Shown: positions 46,341 to 54,247 of the stretch, piece after piece
Numbering within the stretch: position 1 is the first letter of the stretch
How the letters are laid out: each line of letters opens with the position of its first letter
NCBI RefSeq assembly: GCF_900114585.1
Contig: NZ_FOTL01000006.1
Coordinates: forward strand, 1-64,000
Reading direction: 5' to 3'
Origin: Methanobrevibacter olleyae
GTDB lineage: Archaea; Methanobacteriota; Methanobacteria; Methanobacteriales; Methanobacteriaceae
DNA length: 64,000 nucleotides
Made by a program: the position numbers and the translations under genes
The notes under the pieces: generated by a model
Database searches by the model: none
What the model was told of the DNA's origin: nothing
Seen by the model: the letters and a program-made list of their open reading frames with translations, nothing else

Positions 46341-47462
46341 TTATTTTCCAGAATTCTCAAAACAATCAACAACATCTTTTAATAAATCTGGAATATTTAA
46401 TTTTTGAGTACAGATTTCCATACAAGATTCACATTCACTACATTCAGATGCTGGAGGATTTGTTGCGGATGTTGTTCCATAAATTGCATGTAATGATGGA
46501 AGAGAAAACATTTTTTCACTATTATACAATTCAAAGTAATCCGGAATTGGAATGCCTATAGGACATTCTTTTAAACAATATCCACAGTAACTACAATCAA
46601 TTGCAATAAGTTCTTTAATTTCATTGGATATTTCTAAAACAAACCTGCTTTCTTCTTCATTCAATGGTTTAAATGGTTTAAAGACTTCACAGTTTTCTTT
46701 CATCTGTTCAATATTACCCATTCCACTTAAAACTACCTTAACATTTTTAGGACTTCCTGCAAATCTTAAAGCAGCTTCAACTAAGCTCATATTATTGTTT
46801 TTGAACTTTTCTTTAATATTATCTGGTAAATTAAATAAGGTTCCACCTTTTATAGGTTCCATAACAACTACATCAATGCCGTATTTTTCACAAATCTCAT
46901 AGTTTTTTCTTGATTCAGTTAAATTACTTTCCCAGTCAAGGTAGTTTAATTGTAATTGAACAACATCAATTATATCTCCATATTTTTCAAGAATCTCCTT
47001 AAGTAGCTTGGATTTATCGTGATAACTGATTCCAATTTTACAAGCTACTCCTTCTTCTTTTGCTTTTTTAATATAGTCAAAACTTTTACAATTTTCAGCT
47101 ATTTTAAAGAAAGCTTCATTAATATTATGTATTAATAATAGGTCAAAATAATCTATACCAAGTCTTTCAAGCATGATGTTTACATATTTTTCATTGTCTT
47201 CTTCACTTTTTAATAACCATGTAGGTATTTTATCAGCTATTTTAAATGATTCACGAGGGTATCGTTCTACAAGTCCGAGTTTTAGCCCCTCTTCTGATGC
47301 TCCTTCGTGATATGCGTAGGATGTATCAAAGTAGTTAAAGCCTTGATTCATATAATAGTCAATCATTTCTGTAAAATCATCAAAATTTATTGAGCTTGGA
47401 TTATTTTCATCTTCTAAGTCTAATCTCATAGCTCCAAATCCAAATATAACATTGTCTGACAT
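46341..47462 (-). CDS. Aldo/keto reductase with C-terminal ferredoxin-like [4Fe-4S] motifs
   Basis: 373 aa. TIM-barrel aldo/keto reductase (FDTSYAYHEGASEEGL with the catalytic Asp/Tyr, DLLLIHNINE, VVVMEPIKGG). C-terminal region with CSYCGYCLKECPIGI and CSECESCMEICTQKL, ligands for two iron-sulfur clusters, as in the common oxidoreductase family of anaerobes. Reduction of aldehydes or ketones with electrons from NAD(P)H or ferredoxin is likely; substrate unknown. AAGGAGATT precedes the ATG. It is divergent from a MarR gene, whose product may control it. Confidence 0.9.
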   Translation of the reverse strand: MSDNVIFGFGAMRLDLEDENNPSSINFDDFTEMIDYYMNQGFNYFDTSYAYHEGASEEGLKLGLVERYPRESFKIADKIPTWLLKSEEDNEKYVNIMLERLGIDYFDLLLIHNINEAFFKIAENCKSFDYIKKAKEEGVACKIGISYHDKSKLLKEILEKYGDIIDVVQLQLNYLDWESNLTESRKNYEICEKYGIDVVVMEPIKGGTLFNLPDNIKEKFKNNNMSLVEAALRFAGSPKNVKVVLSGMGNIEQMKENCEVFKPFKPLNEEESRFVLEISNEIKELIAIDCSYCGYCLKECPIGIPIPDYFELYNSEKMFSLPSLHAIYGTTSATNPPASECSECESCMEICTQKLNIPDLLKDVVDCFENSGK

Positions 47463-47564
47463 TTTTAATCTCCTTAATTAAATTATTTTTATTTTTTTAT
47501 TAGTAAATCACTAAAATTATTAAAAGCTTATATACTATCGTTTATATATTTAATTATATAAATC

Positions 47565-47677
47565 TTTCCTTAGGAAATAATTATTTAAAGAAAAAGTTAT
47601 TTTAAAAACTTTATTAATTTATAAAATAGATATATCTTTGTTAGGAAGTTAATTTTTAAATAATTACTATCGGTAAT
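47565..47677. promoter_or_regulatory. Divergent promoter region with two palindromes
   Basis: Between the aldo/keto reductase (minus) and MarR (plus) genes lie TTTCCTTAGGAAA (47565-47577) and ATTACTATCGGTAAT (47663-47677). The second is about 55 bases before the MarR start, a good place for autoregulation. Binding is inferred. Confidence 0.45.
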
Positions 47678-47730
47678 GAATTATTTATTAAATGATATAT
47701 AAGTCATAAATAAGATTAAAAGTGGTTTTA

Positions 47731-48186
47731 ATGGTAGTACCTAGTCAGTTTAATGAAGAAAATGTAGAAAGTATTAGAATTTATCATTTTGTAGAAGAGT
47801 TAGTAGCTAGCTTTAAAAATTATATTGATGAAGAATTTATTGATGATGATATTAGTATGGTAGAGCTTCCATTTTTACTTAGAATAAGATTTTCAGATAA
47901 AGGTAGTCAAAAAGATTTAGTAAATTTATTTAAAGTAAGTGATGGATATACTGCAAAGCTTTTAAGGCGTTTTGAACTTGCTGGCCTTATTAAAAGAATC
48001 GAAGATCCATCTAATAGACGTAGAAAATTAGTTAAATTAACTGATAAGGGCCTTAAAAGAACTGATAAAATCCTAAAATCCATTGATTACTGGGAGGATG
48101 CAGTAATGGATGGAATGAATGATGATGAAAAGAAAGTTTTAAAAAAAGCTTTATTAAAATTAGTTTTAAACACGGAAAAACTTTAA
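47731..48186 (+). CDS. MarR-family transcriptional regulator
   Basis: About 151 aa. Winged helix GSQKDLVNLFKVSDGYTAKLLRRFELAGLIKRI with wing DPSNRRRKLVKLTDKGL, flanked by dimerisation helices. The start is ATG 47731 after AGTGGTTTT; an upstream in-frame codon lacks spacing. It is divergent from the aldo/keto reductase-flavodoxin pair and convergent with the FMN/ferredoxin protein gene; probable local regulator of the redox genes. A short duplicated segment follows its stop. Confidence 0.88.
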   Translation: MVVPSQFNEENVESIRIYHFVEELVASFKNYIDEEFIDDDISMVELPFLLRIRFSDKGSQKDLVNLFKVSDGYTAKLLRRFELAGLIKRIEDPSNRRRKLVKLTDKGLKRTDKILKSIDYWEDAVMDGMNDDEKKVLKKALLKLVLNTEKL

Positions 48187-48195
48187 TTATTTTTC

Positions 48196-48235
48196 AATTA
48201 ATCTTCATCTTCTTTAATTAATCTTCATCTTCTTT
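48196..48235 (+). repeat. 20-bp tandem duplication after the MarR gene
   Basis: AATTAATCTTCATCTTCTTT occurs twice in a row, starting 10 bases after the MarR stop. The gene end itself (CTTTAATTAT) resembles the joint between the two copies. Confidence 0.8.
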
Positions 48236-48282
48236 TTTTATTTTTTAATATTTAAAAATTTAGATAAGTCGAGTTTTTTATT

Positions 48283-48891
48283 TTATTCAATTCTATGAAT
48301 AGCTTCTGAAGGACAGTTTTCATAACATAAGCCACAATGTAAGCAGTGATTTTGAGCTATTTCAAAGGGACTTCCTTCTTTTATAATTTTTTGTGGACAT
48401 AAATCTTGACAAGTTCCACATTCAATACACTCTTCACTAATTAAAAATCCTTTTTCTTTTATTTCCCAGTTTCCTATTGTAAATTTTTCTCTTAAAATAG
48501 GTTTTTGAGTCAAATCGAAGAATTCTATTTCTCCTTTTTCAATATAAAATGGTTCAAGTATATATCTTGCATCACCTGGATAAACGTTGTTCATATATTT
48601 ATTTTCCTCAAACATTTTGTCTATCCATTCTTTTTGATTATCTAATTTTTTAGCAATACCAGTAATGCGAACAGATTTATTAGCTCTTAAATTAAGATAA
48701 CTAACTTGGGGATGATTTATAATTTCTTTATAAACATCTTTTCCACGTGCAGTTAAGAAATAAACGGTTTCTTCATCAATAAGCATTATATCAATAACTC
48801 TGCTTTGTGGATTTCCCTCTTCATCAACAGTACTTAGAATACCATCAATAACTTCTCTAATTTGTTTTAAGCAATCTTCTTTTCTAACCAT
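48283..48891 (-). CDS. PNPOx-like flavin-binding protein with two [4Fe-4S] motifs
   Basis: 202 aa. Residues 1-130 are a split-barrel FMN-binding domain of the pyridoxamine-phosphate-oxidase fold (GILSTVDEEGNPQSRVIDIM, VYFLTARGKDVYKEI, VSYLNLRANKSVRITG). The C-terminal ~55 residues carry ECIECGTCQDLCP and HCLHCGLCYENCP, two ferredoxin clusters. It probably passes electrons between ferredoxin and a flavin-bound substrate; the exact role is unknown. GAGGGGTATAA precedes the ATG. Confidence 0.88.
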   Translation of the reverse strand: MVRKEDCLKQIREVIDGILSTVDEEGNPQSRVIDIMLIDEETVYFLTARGKDVYKEIINHPQVSYLNLRANKSVRITGIAKKLDNQKEWIDKMFEENKYMNNVYPGDARYILEPFYIEKGEIEFFDLTQKPILREKFTIGNWEIKEKGFLISEECIECGTCQDLCPQKIIKEGSPFEIAQNHCLHCGLCYENCPSEAIHRIE

Positions 48892-48977
48892 TTATACCCC
48901 TCTAAAAGCTAATTTAAATTAAATTTTTTTTAGTATTTTATTTAAGATTTTTTTAAGTTTTTAAGGTTTTTTTATTC

Positions 48978-49057
48978 ATTATAAATCTCTAATTTAGATT
49001 ATAAATCTCTAATTTAAATTATAAATCTCTAATTTAGATTATAAATCTTCTAATTTA
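48978..49057 (-). repeat. Four 20-bp copies of the oxidoreductase gene 3' end
   Basis: ATTATAAATCTCTAATTTAG-type units start at 48978, 48998, 49018 and 49038. The last one (ATTATAAATCTTCTAATTTA) contains, on the minus strand, the final codons K-L-E-D-L-stop of the gene ending at 49039; the other three are noncoding. Confidence 0.95.
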
Positions 49058-50031
49058 AAAATAATTTTTCCTTGAGCTTTATTTGATTCCATAAGTTTAT
49101 GTGCTTTAGAAATATCTTCTAAATTAGTGAAAATTTTTGAAATATTAGTTTCTACATTATAATCTATAATAAATTTAAATAATTCATCTATTGCTTCTTG
49201 GCTTGGATAATTACTGAAAAATCCTGTAAGATATTTTCCATTAGGAACATAAGTAATTGGATCGAAGTTTTTAATATATTCTTCTCCTCCTAAAACACCA
49301 GTAACACAAATTATTCCTCTAAATTTTAATGAATTCATAGAGTCTTTAAGTGATGTAGCACCGATGAAATCTAGTACTTTATCTACTCCATTGTGGGTGA
49401 TTTTTAAAACTTCATCACTAATATTTCCATTATCTATAATAGTATAATCCACATCTAAATCTTTTAATTTAGCTATTCCTTTTTCGCTACGACTTGTTGC
49501 AATGATAGTGGCATTAATAGATTTAGCTAATTGAATGGCACTTAAACCTGCTGCACTTGTTCCTCCTCTAATTAAAAGAATATCTTCTTTTTTTAAATCT
49601 AAACATTCAAATAATGAACCAAATGCAGTAAAATAGGTTTCAGGGATTGAAATTAATTTTTCAAGACTTAATTTTTCTAAACTTTCATCCTGTATTTTAA
49701 AAGTGTTCTTTATAGGTATTAATGTATACTCTGCATAACTTCCATCATAAGTTCTACCCATTCCTCCCATTAAACAGCAAACGATATCTCCTTTTTTAAA
49801 ATTACTATTAGATGGATTTATAACCTCTCCAACACATTCAATTCCAGGAATTCTTGGAAGTTTAATATAAGATTCATCAGCTTCATAATCTCTTAAAATA
49901 ACTTCAGAACGATTTATACCAAATCCTTTTACTCTAATAAGTACTTTATCTTCAACTATTTCTGGAATTGGTACTTCACTTACTTTTAAGTCTTCTGCTT
50001 TACAAGTTCTTTCAAGGACTACTGCTTTCAT
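49039..50031 (-). CDS. Medium-chain zinc-less alcohol dehydrogenase / quinone oxidoreductase
   Basis: 330 aa MDR-family protein: GroES-like N-domain (KVSEVPIPEIVEDKVLIRVKG, IPGIECVGEVI) and a Rossmann domain (ILLIRGGTSAAGLSAIQLAKS, NATIIATSRSEKGIAKLKDL). Zinc-ligand residues of true alcohol dehydrogenases are absent, which fits NADPH:quinone reductase-like enzymes. AAAGGTGGAAAA precedes the ATG. It lies 118 bases downstream of the radical SAM gene on the same strand, so it may belong to the RiPP locus or be separate. The gene end is present in four tandem copies. Confidence 0.88.
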   Translation of the reverse strand: MKAVVLERTCKAEDLKVSEVPIPEIVEDKVLIRVKGFGINRSEVILRDYEADESYIKLPRIPGIECVGEVINPSNSNFKKGDIVCCLMGGMGRTYDGSYAEYTLIPIKNTFKIQDESLEKLSLEKLISIPETYFTAFGSLFECLDLKKEDILLIRGGTSAAGLSAIQLAKSINATIIATSRSEKGIAKLKDLDVDYTIIDNGNISDEVLKITHNGVDKVLDFIGATSLKDSMNSLKFRGIICVTGVLGGEEYIKNFDPITYVPNGKYLTGFFSNYPSQEAIDELFKFIIDYNVETNISKIFTNLEDISKAHKLMESNKAQGKIIFKLEDL

Positions 50032-50149
50032 TTTTCCACCTTTAAATTATCATTGTATTGTTTTAGTCATTTACTTAATATTCTCTTTAATACTAATTAT
50101 TTTCTTAATAGGGGGTTTATTGGGGGTTATTTTTTATTTTACTTTATTT

Positions 50150-51175
50150 TTAAATCTCTTTCCAGCATTGTGGGTCTGGAGAGTAATAATTGTGAGTATA
50201 ACCATAACTTATTGATGGACAACCTCTACAGAATCTAAGTAATTCACATTTAGAACATTTTTCAAACTTATCGTATTGTCTGTAGTAATCGATTTTTGGC
50301 CCTGTAAAGATATCATAAACACTTTCTTCAAGGGCATTTCCTATCTTACTTTCCATTCTACGACAAGCAAAAACGTCACCATTAGGTAAAATTGTTAAGT
50401 GACCTATTCCACAGTTACAACCATCATAGATAATATTTTCATCAAGATTTTCTGGTATTCTAAATAGGCCTTTTTCATATAGGTAAAGTGTCCATAAGTG
50501 GTCTTTTAGGCTAAAATTAGTTCCACTATTATTATATTTTTCATATAGTTTAAAACAAGTATCTAATAGATCTCTATATTCTTGTGCTGTCATTTGAGCA
50601 CTTTTTTCAAAACTTGTTGGAGAGTACCTTGCAAATGTAAATAAATCTGCTTTATATTCAACAACTTTTTCTATTATTCCAGGTATTTCATTAATATTTG
50701 TTTTAGAAACAGTTGTCATGATATTTGCATGAATTCCTGCATTTTTTAGTGGAGCTATTTTTTCAAGTGTTGTATAAAAAGACCCTTCCTTTCTAAAATA
50801 GTCATGTGTATCTTTAAGCCCATCTAAAGATAATTGGTAAAATCGACAACCATATGATTTTAAATCTCGACAAACATTTTCATTTAGGTGAAATGGATTA
50901 CCTAAGATTCCAAAGGGTGTTTTATTATCTTTTAAAAATTCTAGAATTTTCCAAAAATATGGGTGTAAGATAGGGTCTCCACCAGTTATTGTAAAAAAAG
51001 TTTTTCTTTCTAATCTTTCACACATATCATAACAATTATTGAAGATTTTTATAATATTTTCATAATCCATTGTAATGATTGCTTTATTGTTTTCTTCTGA
51101 GAATATGTAGCAATGTTTACATCTTTGATCACATTCATCAGTTATGTGAAATTGAAAAGGGAAAAATTCTGTCAT
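50150..51175 (-). CDS. Radical SAM/SPASM peptide-modifying enzyme
   Basis: 341 aa. The radical SAM cluster motif is C15-DQR-C19-KH-C22 (CxxxCxxC), followed by FFTITGGDPILHPYFW, the SAM-binding GGD-type motif. The C-terminal ~75 residues form a SPASM-type Cys-rich domain (YDGCNCGIGHLTILPNGDVFACRR, FEKCSKCELLRFCRGCP and a final DPQCWKE), expected to hold one or two auxiliary [4Fe-4S] clusters. Such enzymes modify ribosomal peptides, often making Cys thioethers. The only close upstream gene on the same strand encodes an 81-aa peptide of six TACG repeats, 173 bases away, its probable substrate. The ribosome site is weak (GTGGCATT). Confidence 0.92.
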   Translation of the reverse strand: MTEFFPFQFHITDECDQRCKHCYIFSEENNKAIITMDYENIIKIFNNCYDMCERLERKTFFTITGGDPILHPYFWKILEFLKDNKTPFGILGNPFHLNENVCRDLKSYGCRFYQLSLDGLKDTHDYFRKEGSFYTTLEKIAPLKNAGIHANIMTTVSKTNINEIPGIIEKVVEYKADLFTFARYSPTSFEKSAQMTAQEYRDLLDTCFKLYEKYNNSGTNFSLKDHLWTLYLYEKGLFRIPENLDENIIYDGCNCGIGHLTILPNGDVFACRRMESKIGNALEESVYDIFTGPKIDYYRQYDKFEKCSKCELLRFCRGCPSISYGYTHNYYSPDPQCWKEI

Positions 51176-51213
51176 TTTAATGCCACAAAAAATAAGAAAT
51201 TCCTTAATTTTAT

Positions 51214-51301
51214 AAAAATTATTTTTTTATCTATTTAGATCTTTTTAAAACTTTTTATTATTTTTGAACTATTTTAAAATTATCTTTTTATCTATTTAGA
51301 A
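51214..51301 (-). repeat. Diverged direct repeat between the peptide and radical SAM genes
   Basis: AAAATTATTTTTTTATCTAT (51218 region) and AAAATTATCTTTTTATCTAT (51277 region), each followed by TTAGA, about 62 bases apart in the 3' flank of the peptide gene. Confidence 0.7.
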
Positions 51302-51348
51302 TTATTTAAATAATTTTTTAATTAAGGAATAGGGTTGTTTTAATTTAT

Positions 51349-51594
51349 TTAGTATAAATCAGTTCCACAAGCAGTAAATACTTCTTCTCCGCATGCAGTA
51401 TTTATTTCTTCTCCACATGCTGTTGAGAGTTTTTCTTCTCCACATGCAGTATTTATTTCTTCTCCGCATGCTGTTGAGAGTTTTTCTTCTCCGCATGCAG
51501 TAGAAATCATAGATTTTTTCATGCCAAAGTAATTTCCTGCGATTTTAGAGCTGTAATAAGCATCTTGTTTAGTCCAAGCATTTAATTTGTACAT
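51349..51594 (-). CDS. Repeat peptide with six TACG motifs, probable RiPP precursor
   Basis: 81 aa. Residues 1-30 form a leader-like segment (MYKLNAWTKQDAYYSSKIAG, then NYFGMKKSMI). Residues 31-81 consist of six repeats with the core TACG: four TACGEE(KLS or IN) arranged as two 17-residue dimers, then TACGEEVF and TACGTDLY at the end. Cysteines are 34, 43, 51, 60, 68 and 76, spaced 8-9, and each is followed at +3 by Glu or Asp. There are no other cysteines. GGAGATAAA precedes the ATG. The radical SAM/SPASM gene follows on the same strand. I recall Cys-rich peptide families of this look in methanogens, but no product or function has been described to my knowledge. Confidence 0.88.
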   Translation of the reverse strand: MYKLNAWTKQDAYYSSKIAGNYFGMKKSMISTACGEEKLSTACGEEINTACGEEKLSTACGEEINTACGEEVFTACGTDLY

Positions 51595-51948
51595 AATTTT
51601 ATCTCCTATTTTTTAAAAAGTTTAAAGAATTTTTATTTTAATCGATATTTTAAAATGTATTTTAAATTATTAATTAAAACATCACTATTTCAAACTTTTA
51701 ATAATATTTTATATTAGTATATTAATAAACTAATAAGTTACTTTAAAGTAACTTTTAAACTTTTTATCACATGCCATCTGTTTATTTCCTGTATTAATTT
51801 AAATTAATTTCTTTTAGCTATTTTTAACTTAATTTTTACTTTTAATTTTAATTTAAAGAATTATTTTAATATAAAGTTACTTTATGGTTACTTTAGGTTT
51901 TTATAAATGAATTTATAAAAATATCATTAGTATTTTAGGAGAATTTAA
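51595..51948. promoter_or_regulatory. Divergent promoter region with HxlR-type operator candidates
   Basis: Between the peptide gene (minus) and the HxlR gene (plus). It holds a perfect 20-base palindrome AAGTTACTTTAAAGTAACTT at 51735-51754 and two direct half-sites GTTACTTTA at 51876-51884 and 51887-51895. The half-sites share the palindrome's arm. The HxlR protein encoded next to them is the obvious candidate ligand, for itself and the peptide operon. Confidence 0.65.
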
Positions 51949-52332
51949 ATGGTTGAAGAAAAAGCAAAGAAATGTCCGGTTGAATTGGCAATGGGATTAA
52001 TTAATAAAAAATGGGTTATTCAATTATTAAGAGATATGTTTTTCGGTGTGTCTCGTTTTAATGAATTTAAAGAGGATAAACCTAATTTATCTAATAAAGT
52101 ACTATCTAATTGCCTTAAAGAAATGGAATATAATGGCCTTATTCAAAGGATTGTTGATGATGAAGATCCTTTAAATATTGAATATAAATTAACTGAAAAA
52201 GGATTAGCTCTTAATAAAGTTATCTATGAACTTGTTATGTTTTCTTTAACTACTGATATTGATAATGAATATTACTCTGAGGAGGATAAAACAGAAATAG
52301 CAAAAATTTTTGAAAAACAACTTTTTGGATAA
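51949..52332 (+). CDS. HxlR-family transcriptional regulator
   Basis: 127 aa. KCPVELAMGLINKKWVIQLLRDMFFGVSRFNEF is the classic HxlR start (Cys near the N-terminus, then the winged helix), followed by ISNKVLSNCLKEMEYNGLIQR-like recognition region (PNLSNKVLSNCLKEMEYNG). HxlR proteins are dimers, frequently redox- or aldehyde-sensing through the conserved Cys. TAGGAGAATT precedes the ATG. Divergent from the peptide-radical SAM locus, with palindromes between. Confidence 0.92.
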   Translation: MVEEKAKKCPVELAMGLINKKWVIQLLRDMFFGVSRFNEFKEDKPNLSNKVLSNCLKEMEYNGLIQRIVDDEDPLNIEYKLTEKGLALNKVIYELVMFSLTTDIDNEYYSEEDKTEIAKIFEKQLFG

Positions 52333-52436
52333 TTATATTTTTTAATAATTTAAATAATTCTTATTTATACGAACTATTATCCCTTTAATAAAAAATGTAG
52401 AAAATATATAACTCCATAATAAAAAAAAGTTTTGGT

Positions 52437-52466
52437 CAAGGTTTTTGAGCCGAAGGCTCAAAAAGC
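52437..52466 (-). terminator. Strong hairpin at the end of the fumarate-reductase-type gene
   Basis: TTTTTGAGCC, loop GAA, GGCTCAAAAA (52442-52464), a perfect 10-bp stem just after the stop of the minus-strand gene, with outer arms CAAG/CTTGG extending it. Closely like the hairpin after the histone gene. Confidence 0.75.
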
Positions 52467-52471
52467 TTGGA

Positions 52472-54130
52472 TTAACGTTTAGCAAATCTAATTTTGGATT
52501 TTCCCATAATAATGCTCTTTTTCCAAATATCGTCATTGGTTTGTGGGAAATCTTCTCTAAAGTGTGCTCCTCTACTTTCTCTTCTAAGTATCGCTGATTT
52601 TACAATAAGTATACAAATTTCAACCATATTAATTACTTCAAGAGCAGTTAGGAGTGATTCATTAAATTGAGTTCTATCATCAACATCAAGATCTTTTAAT
52701 TCTTCTTTCATTTTAATAAGCCTTTCTAGAGCTGATTTAAGATCTTGTTCATTTCTAACAATAGACACCTTCTCCCACATTAGTTGTTGGATTTCTTTTT
52801 TCATATCTATTGGATTAATAGAACCTTCCTTAATAAGACCTTCAATTCTATCTTTTTCAGCCTCTACATCACTGAAGTTATATTGTATTTCAGATAAATC
52901 ACATGCAAGAGCAGCTGCAAATCCTGCCCTTTTACCAAATACTTGAGTATCTGCTAAGGCATTTCCACCAAGACGGTTTGCACCATGAACTCCTCCACAG
53001 ACTTCACCACAGGCAAAGAGATTCTCAACAGTAGATTGGCCATCTTCGTTGATTTTGACCCCTCCCATATGGTGGTGTGCAGTTGGTGCTACTTCCATTG
53101 GCTCTTTTTTAATATCTACACCAATATCTTCAAATTGAAGTACCATAGTTTCAAGCTTTTCATCAATTAAATCAGGGTCGAGATGACTTAAATCAAGGTA
53201 AACTCCACCATGTTCACTACCTCTTCCCTCCATGATTTCATTATAAATAGATCTTGCAACAACATCACGGGTAGCAAGCTCCATACGGTCGTCGTAACGA
53301 CCCATGAATCTTTCACCTTCACTATTGATAAGCCTTCCACCTTCAGCTCTTACAGCTTCAGTTACAAGAACACCTTTTCTTGAGTCTGGATAAACCATTC
53401 CAGTTGGGTGAAATTGAATCTCTTCCATATCAATTAAATCTGCTCCAAGATTCCATGCAAGTGCAAATCCATCTCCATTTTTTTGAGTTGTATTTGAAGT
53501 TACTGGGAATAATTGACCAGCTCCACCACTTGCAAGAATAACTGCTTTAGCTTGGAAATAGATAATATTAGAATTTTTTAAATCAAGTCCAACTGCACCA
53601 ATAACCTTTGATAAGATATCATTTCTATCATCTTTAATAAGAGCTGTAATCATTACTTCATCGACGGTTTTAATATCACGCTTAATGATTTCTTCTTTAA
53701 GTGCAGTCATTATTTCATGGCCAGTTCTATCTCCTTGAAAGCATGTTCTTCTATAAGTTTGGCCACCAAATGGTCTTTGATTTAATTCTCCAGATTCTTG
53801 CCTATCAAATAATGCACCATATTCTTCTAAGTCACGGAGTCTATCTGGAGATTCATTAATTAAAATATCTACTAATTTAGGGTCATTAAGGTAACTACCA
53901 CCTTTTAAGGTGTCTTTTATATGAGATTCTACACTATCTTCCGGATCTACTAATCCAAGTGCAGCATTATATCCTCCTTCAGCCATTCCAGTACAACCAG
54001 ATCTAAATGAAAGACCCTTTGAAACTATTAATGCTTCTTTTCCTTGATTAGATACCTCTATTGCTGCTCTACAACCAGCACCACCAGAACCTATAATCAA
54101 GACATCAGTTTTGATAGTTTTAATTTCCAT
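52472..54130 (-). CDS. tfrA: Fumarate reductase flavoprotein, thiol:fumarate reductase subunit A type
   Basis: 552 aa. FAD-binding VLIIGSGGAGCRAAIEVSNQG, the histidyl-flavin/substrate regions FRSGCTGMAEGGYNAALG, IEEIQFHPTG-like EEIQFHPTGMVYP, RAEGGRLINSEGERFM and APTAHHHMGGV, and FACGEVCGGVHGANRLGGNAL. In methanogens this subunit with TfrB reduces fumarate to succinate using CoM-SH and CoB-SH, making the heterodisulfide and supplying the incomplete reductive TCA route. TfrB is not in this window. AAGGGAAATT precedes the ATG. A strong hairpin follows the stop. Confidence 0.9.
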   Translation of the reverse strand: MEIKTIKTDVLIIGSGGAGCRAAIEVSNQGKEALIVSKGLSFRSGCTGMAEGGYNAALGLVDPEDSVESHIKDTLKGGSYLNDPKLVDILINESPDRLRDLEEYGALFDRQESGELNQRPFGGQTYRRTCFQGDRTGHEIMTALKEEIIKRDIKTVDEVMITALIKDDRNDILSKVIGAVGLDLKNSNIIYFQAKAVILASGGAGQLFPVTSNTTQKNGDGFALAWNLGADLIDMEEIQFHPTGMVYPDSRKGVLVTEAVRAEGGRLINSEGERFMGRYDDRMELATRDVVARSIYNEIMEGRGSEHGGVYLDLSHLDPDLIDEKLETMVLQFEDIGVDIKKEPMEVAPTAHHHMGGVKINEDGQSTVENLFACGEVCGGVHGANRLGGNALADTQVFGKRAGFAAALACDLSEIQYNFSDVEAEKDRIEGLIKEGSINPIDMKKEIQQLMWEKVSIVRNEQDLKSALERLIKMKEELKDLDVDDRTQFNESLLTALEVINMVEICILIVKSAILRRESRGAHFREDFPQTNDDIWKKSIIMGKSKIRFAKR

Positions 54131-54247
54131 AATTTCCCTTCTTTAGTTTTTTTAATTAATATTTAATCTATATTTTCTAAAAATTAAAGATTTTATTTAT
54201 TATAATATCTATTAAAGATAATTTTATAAATTATAAGTTTTTTTTAT

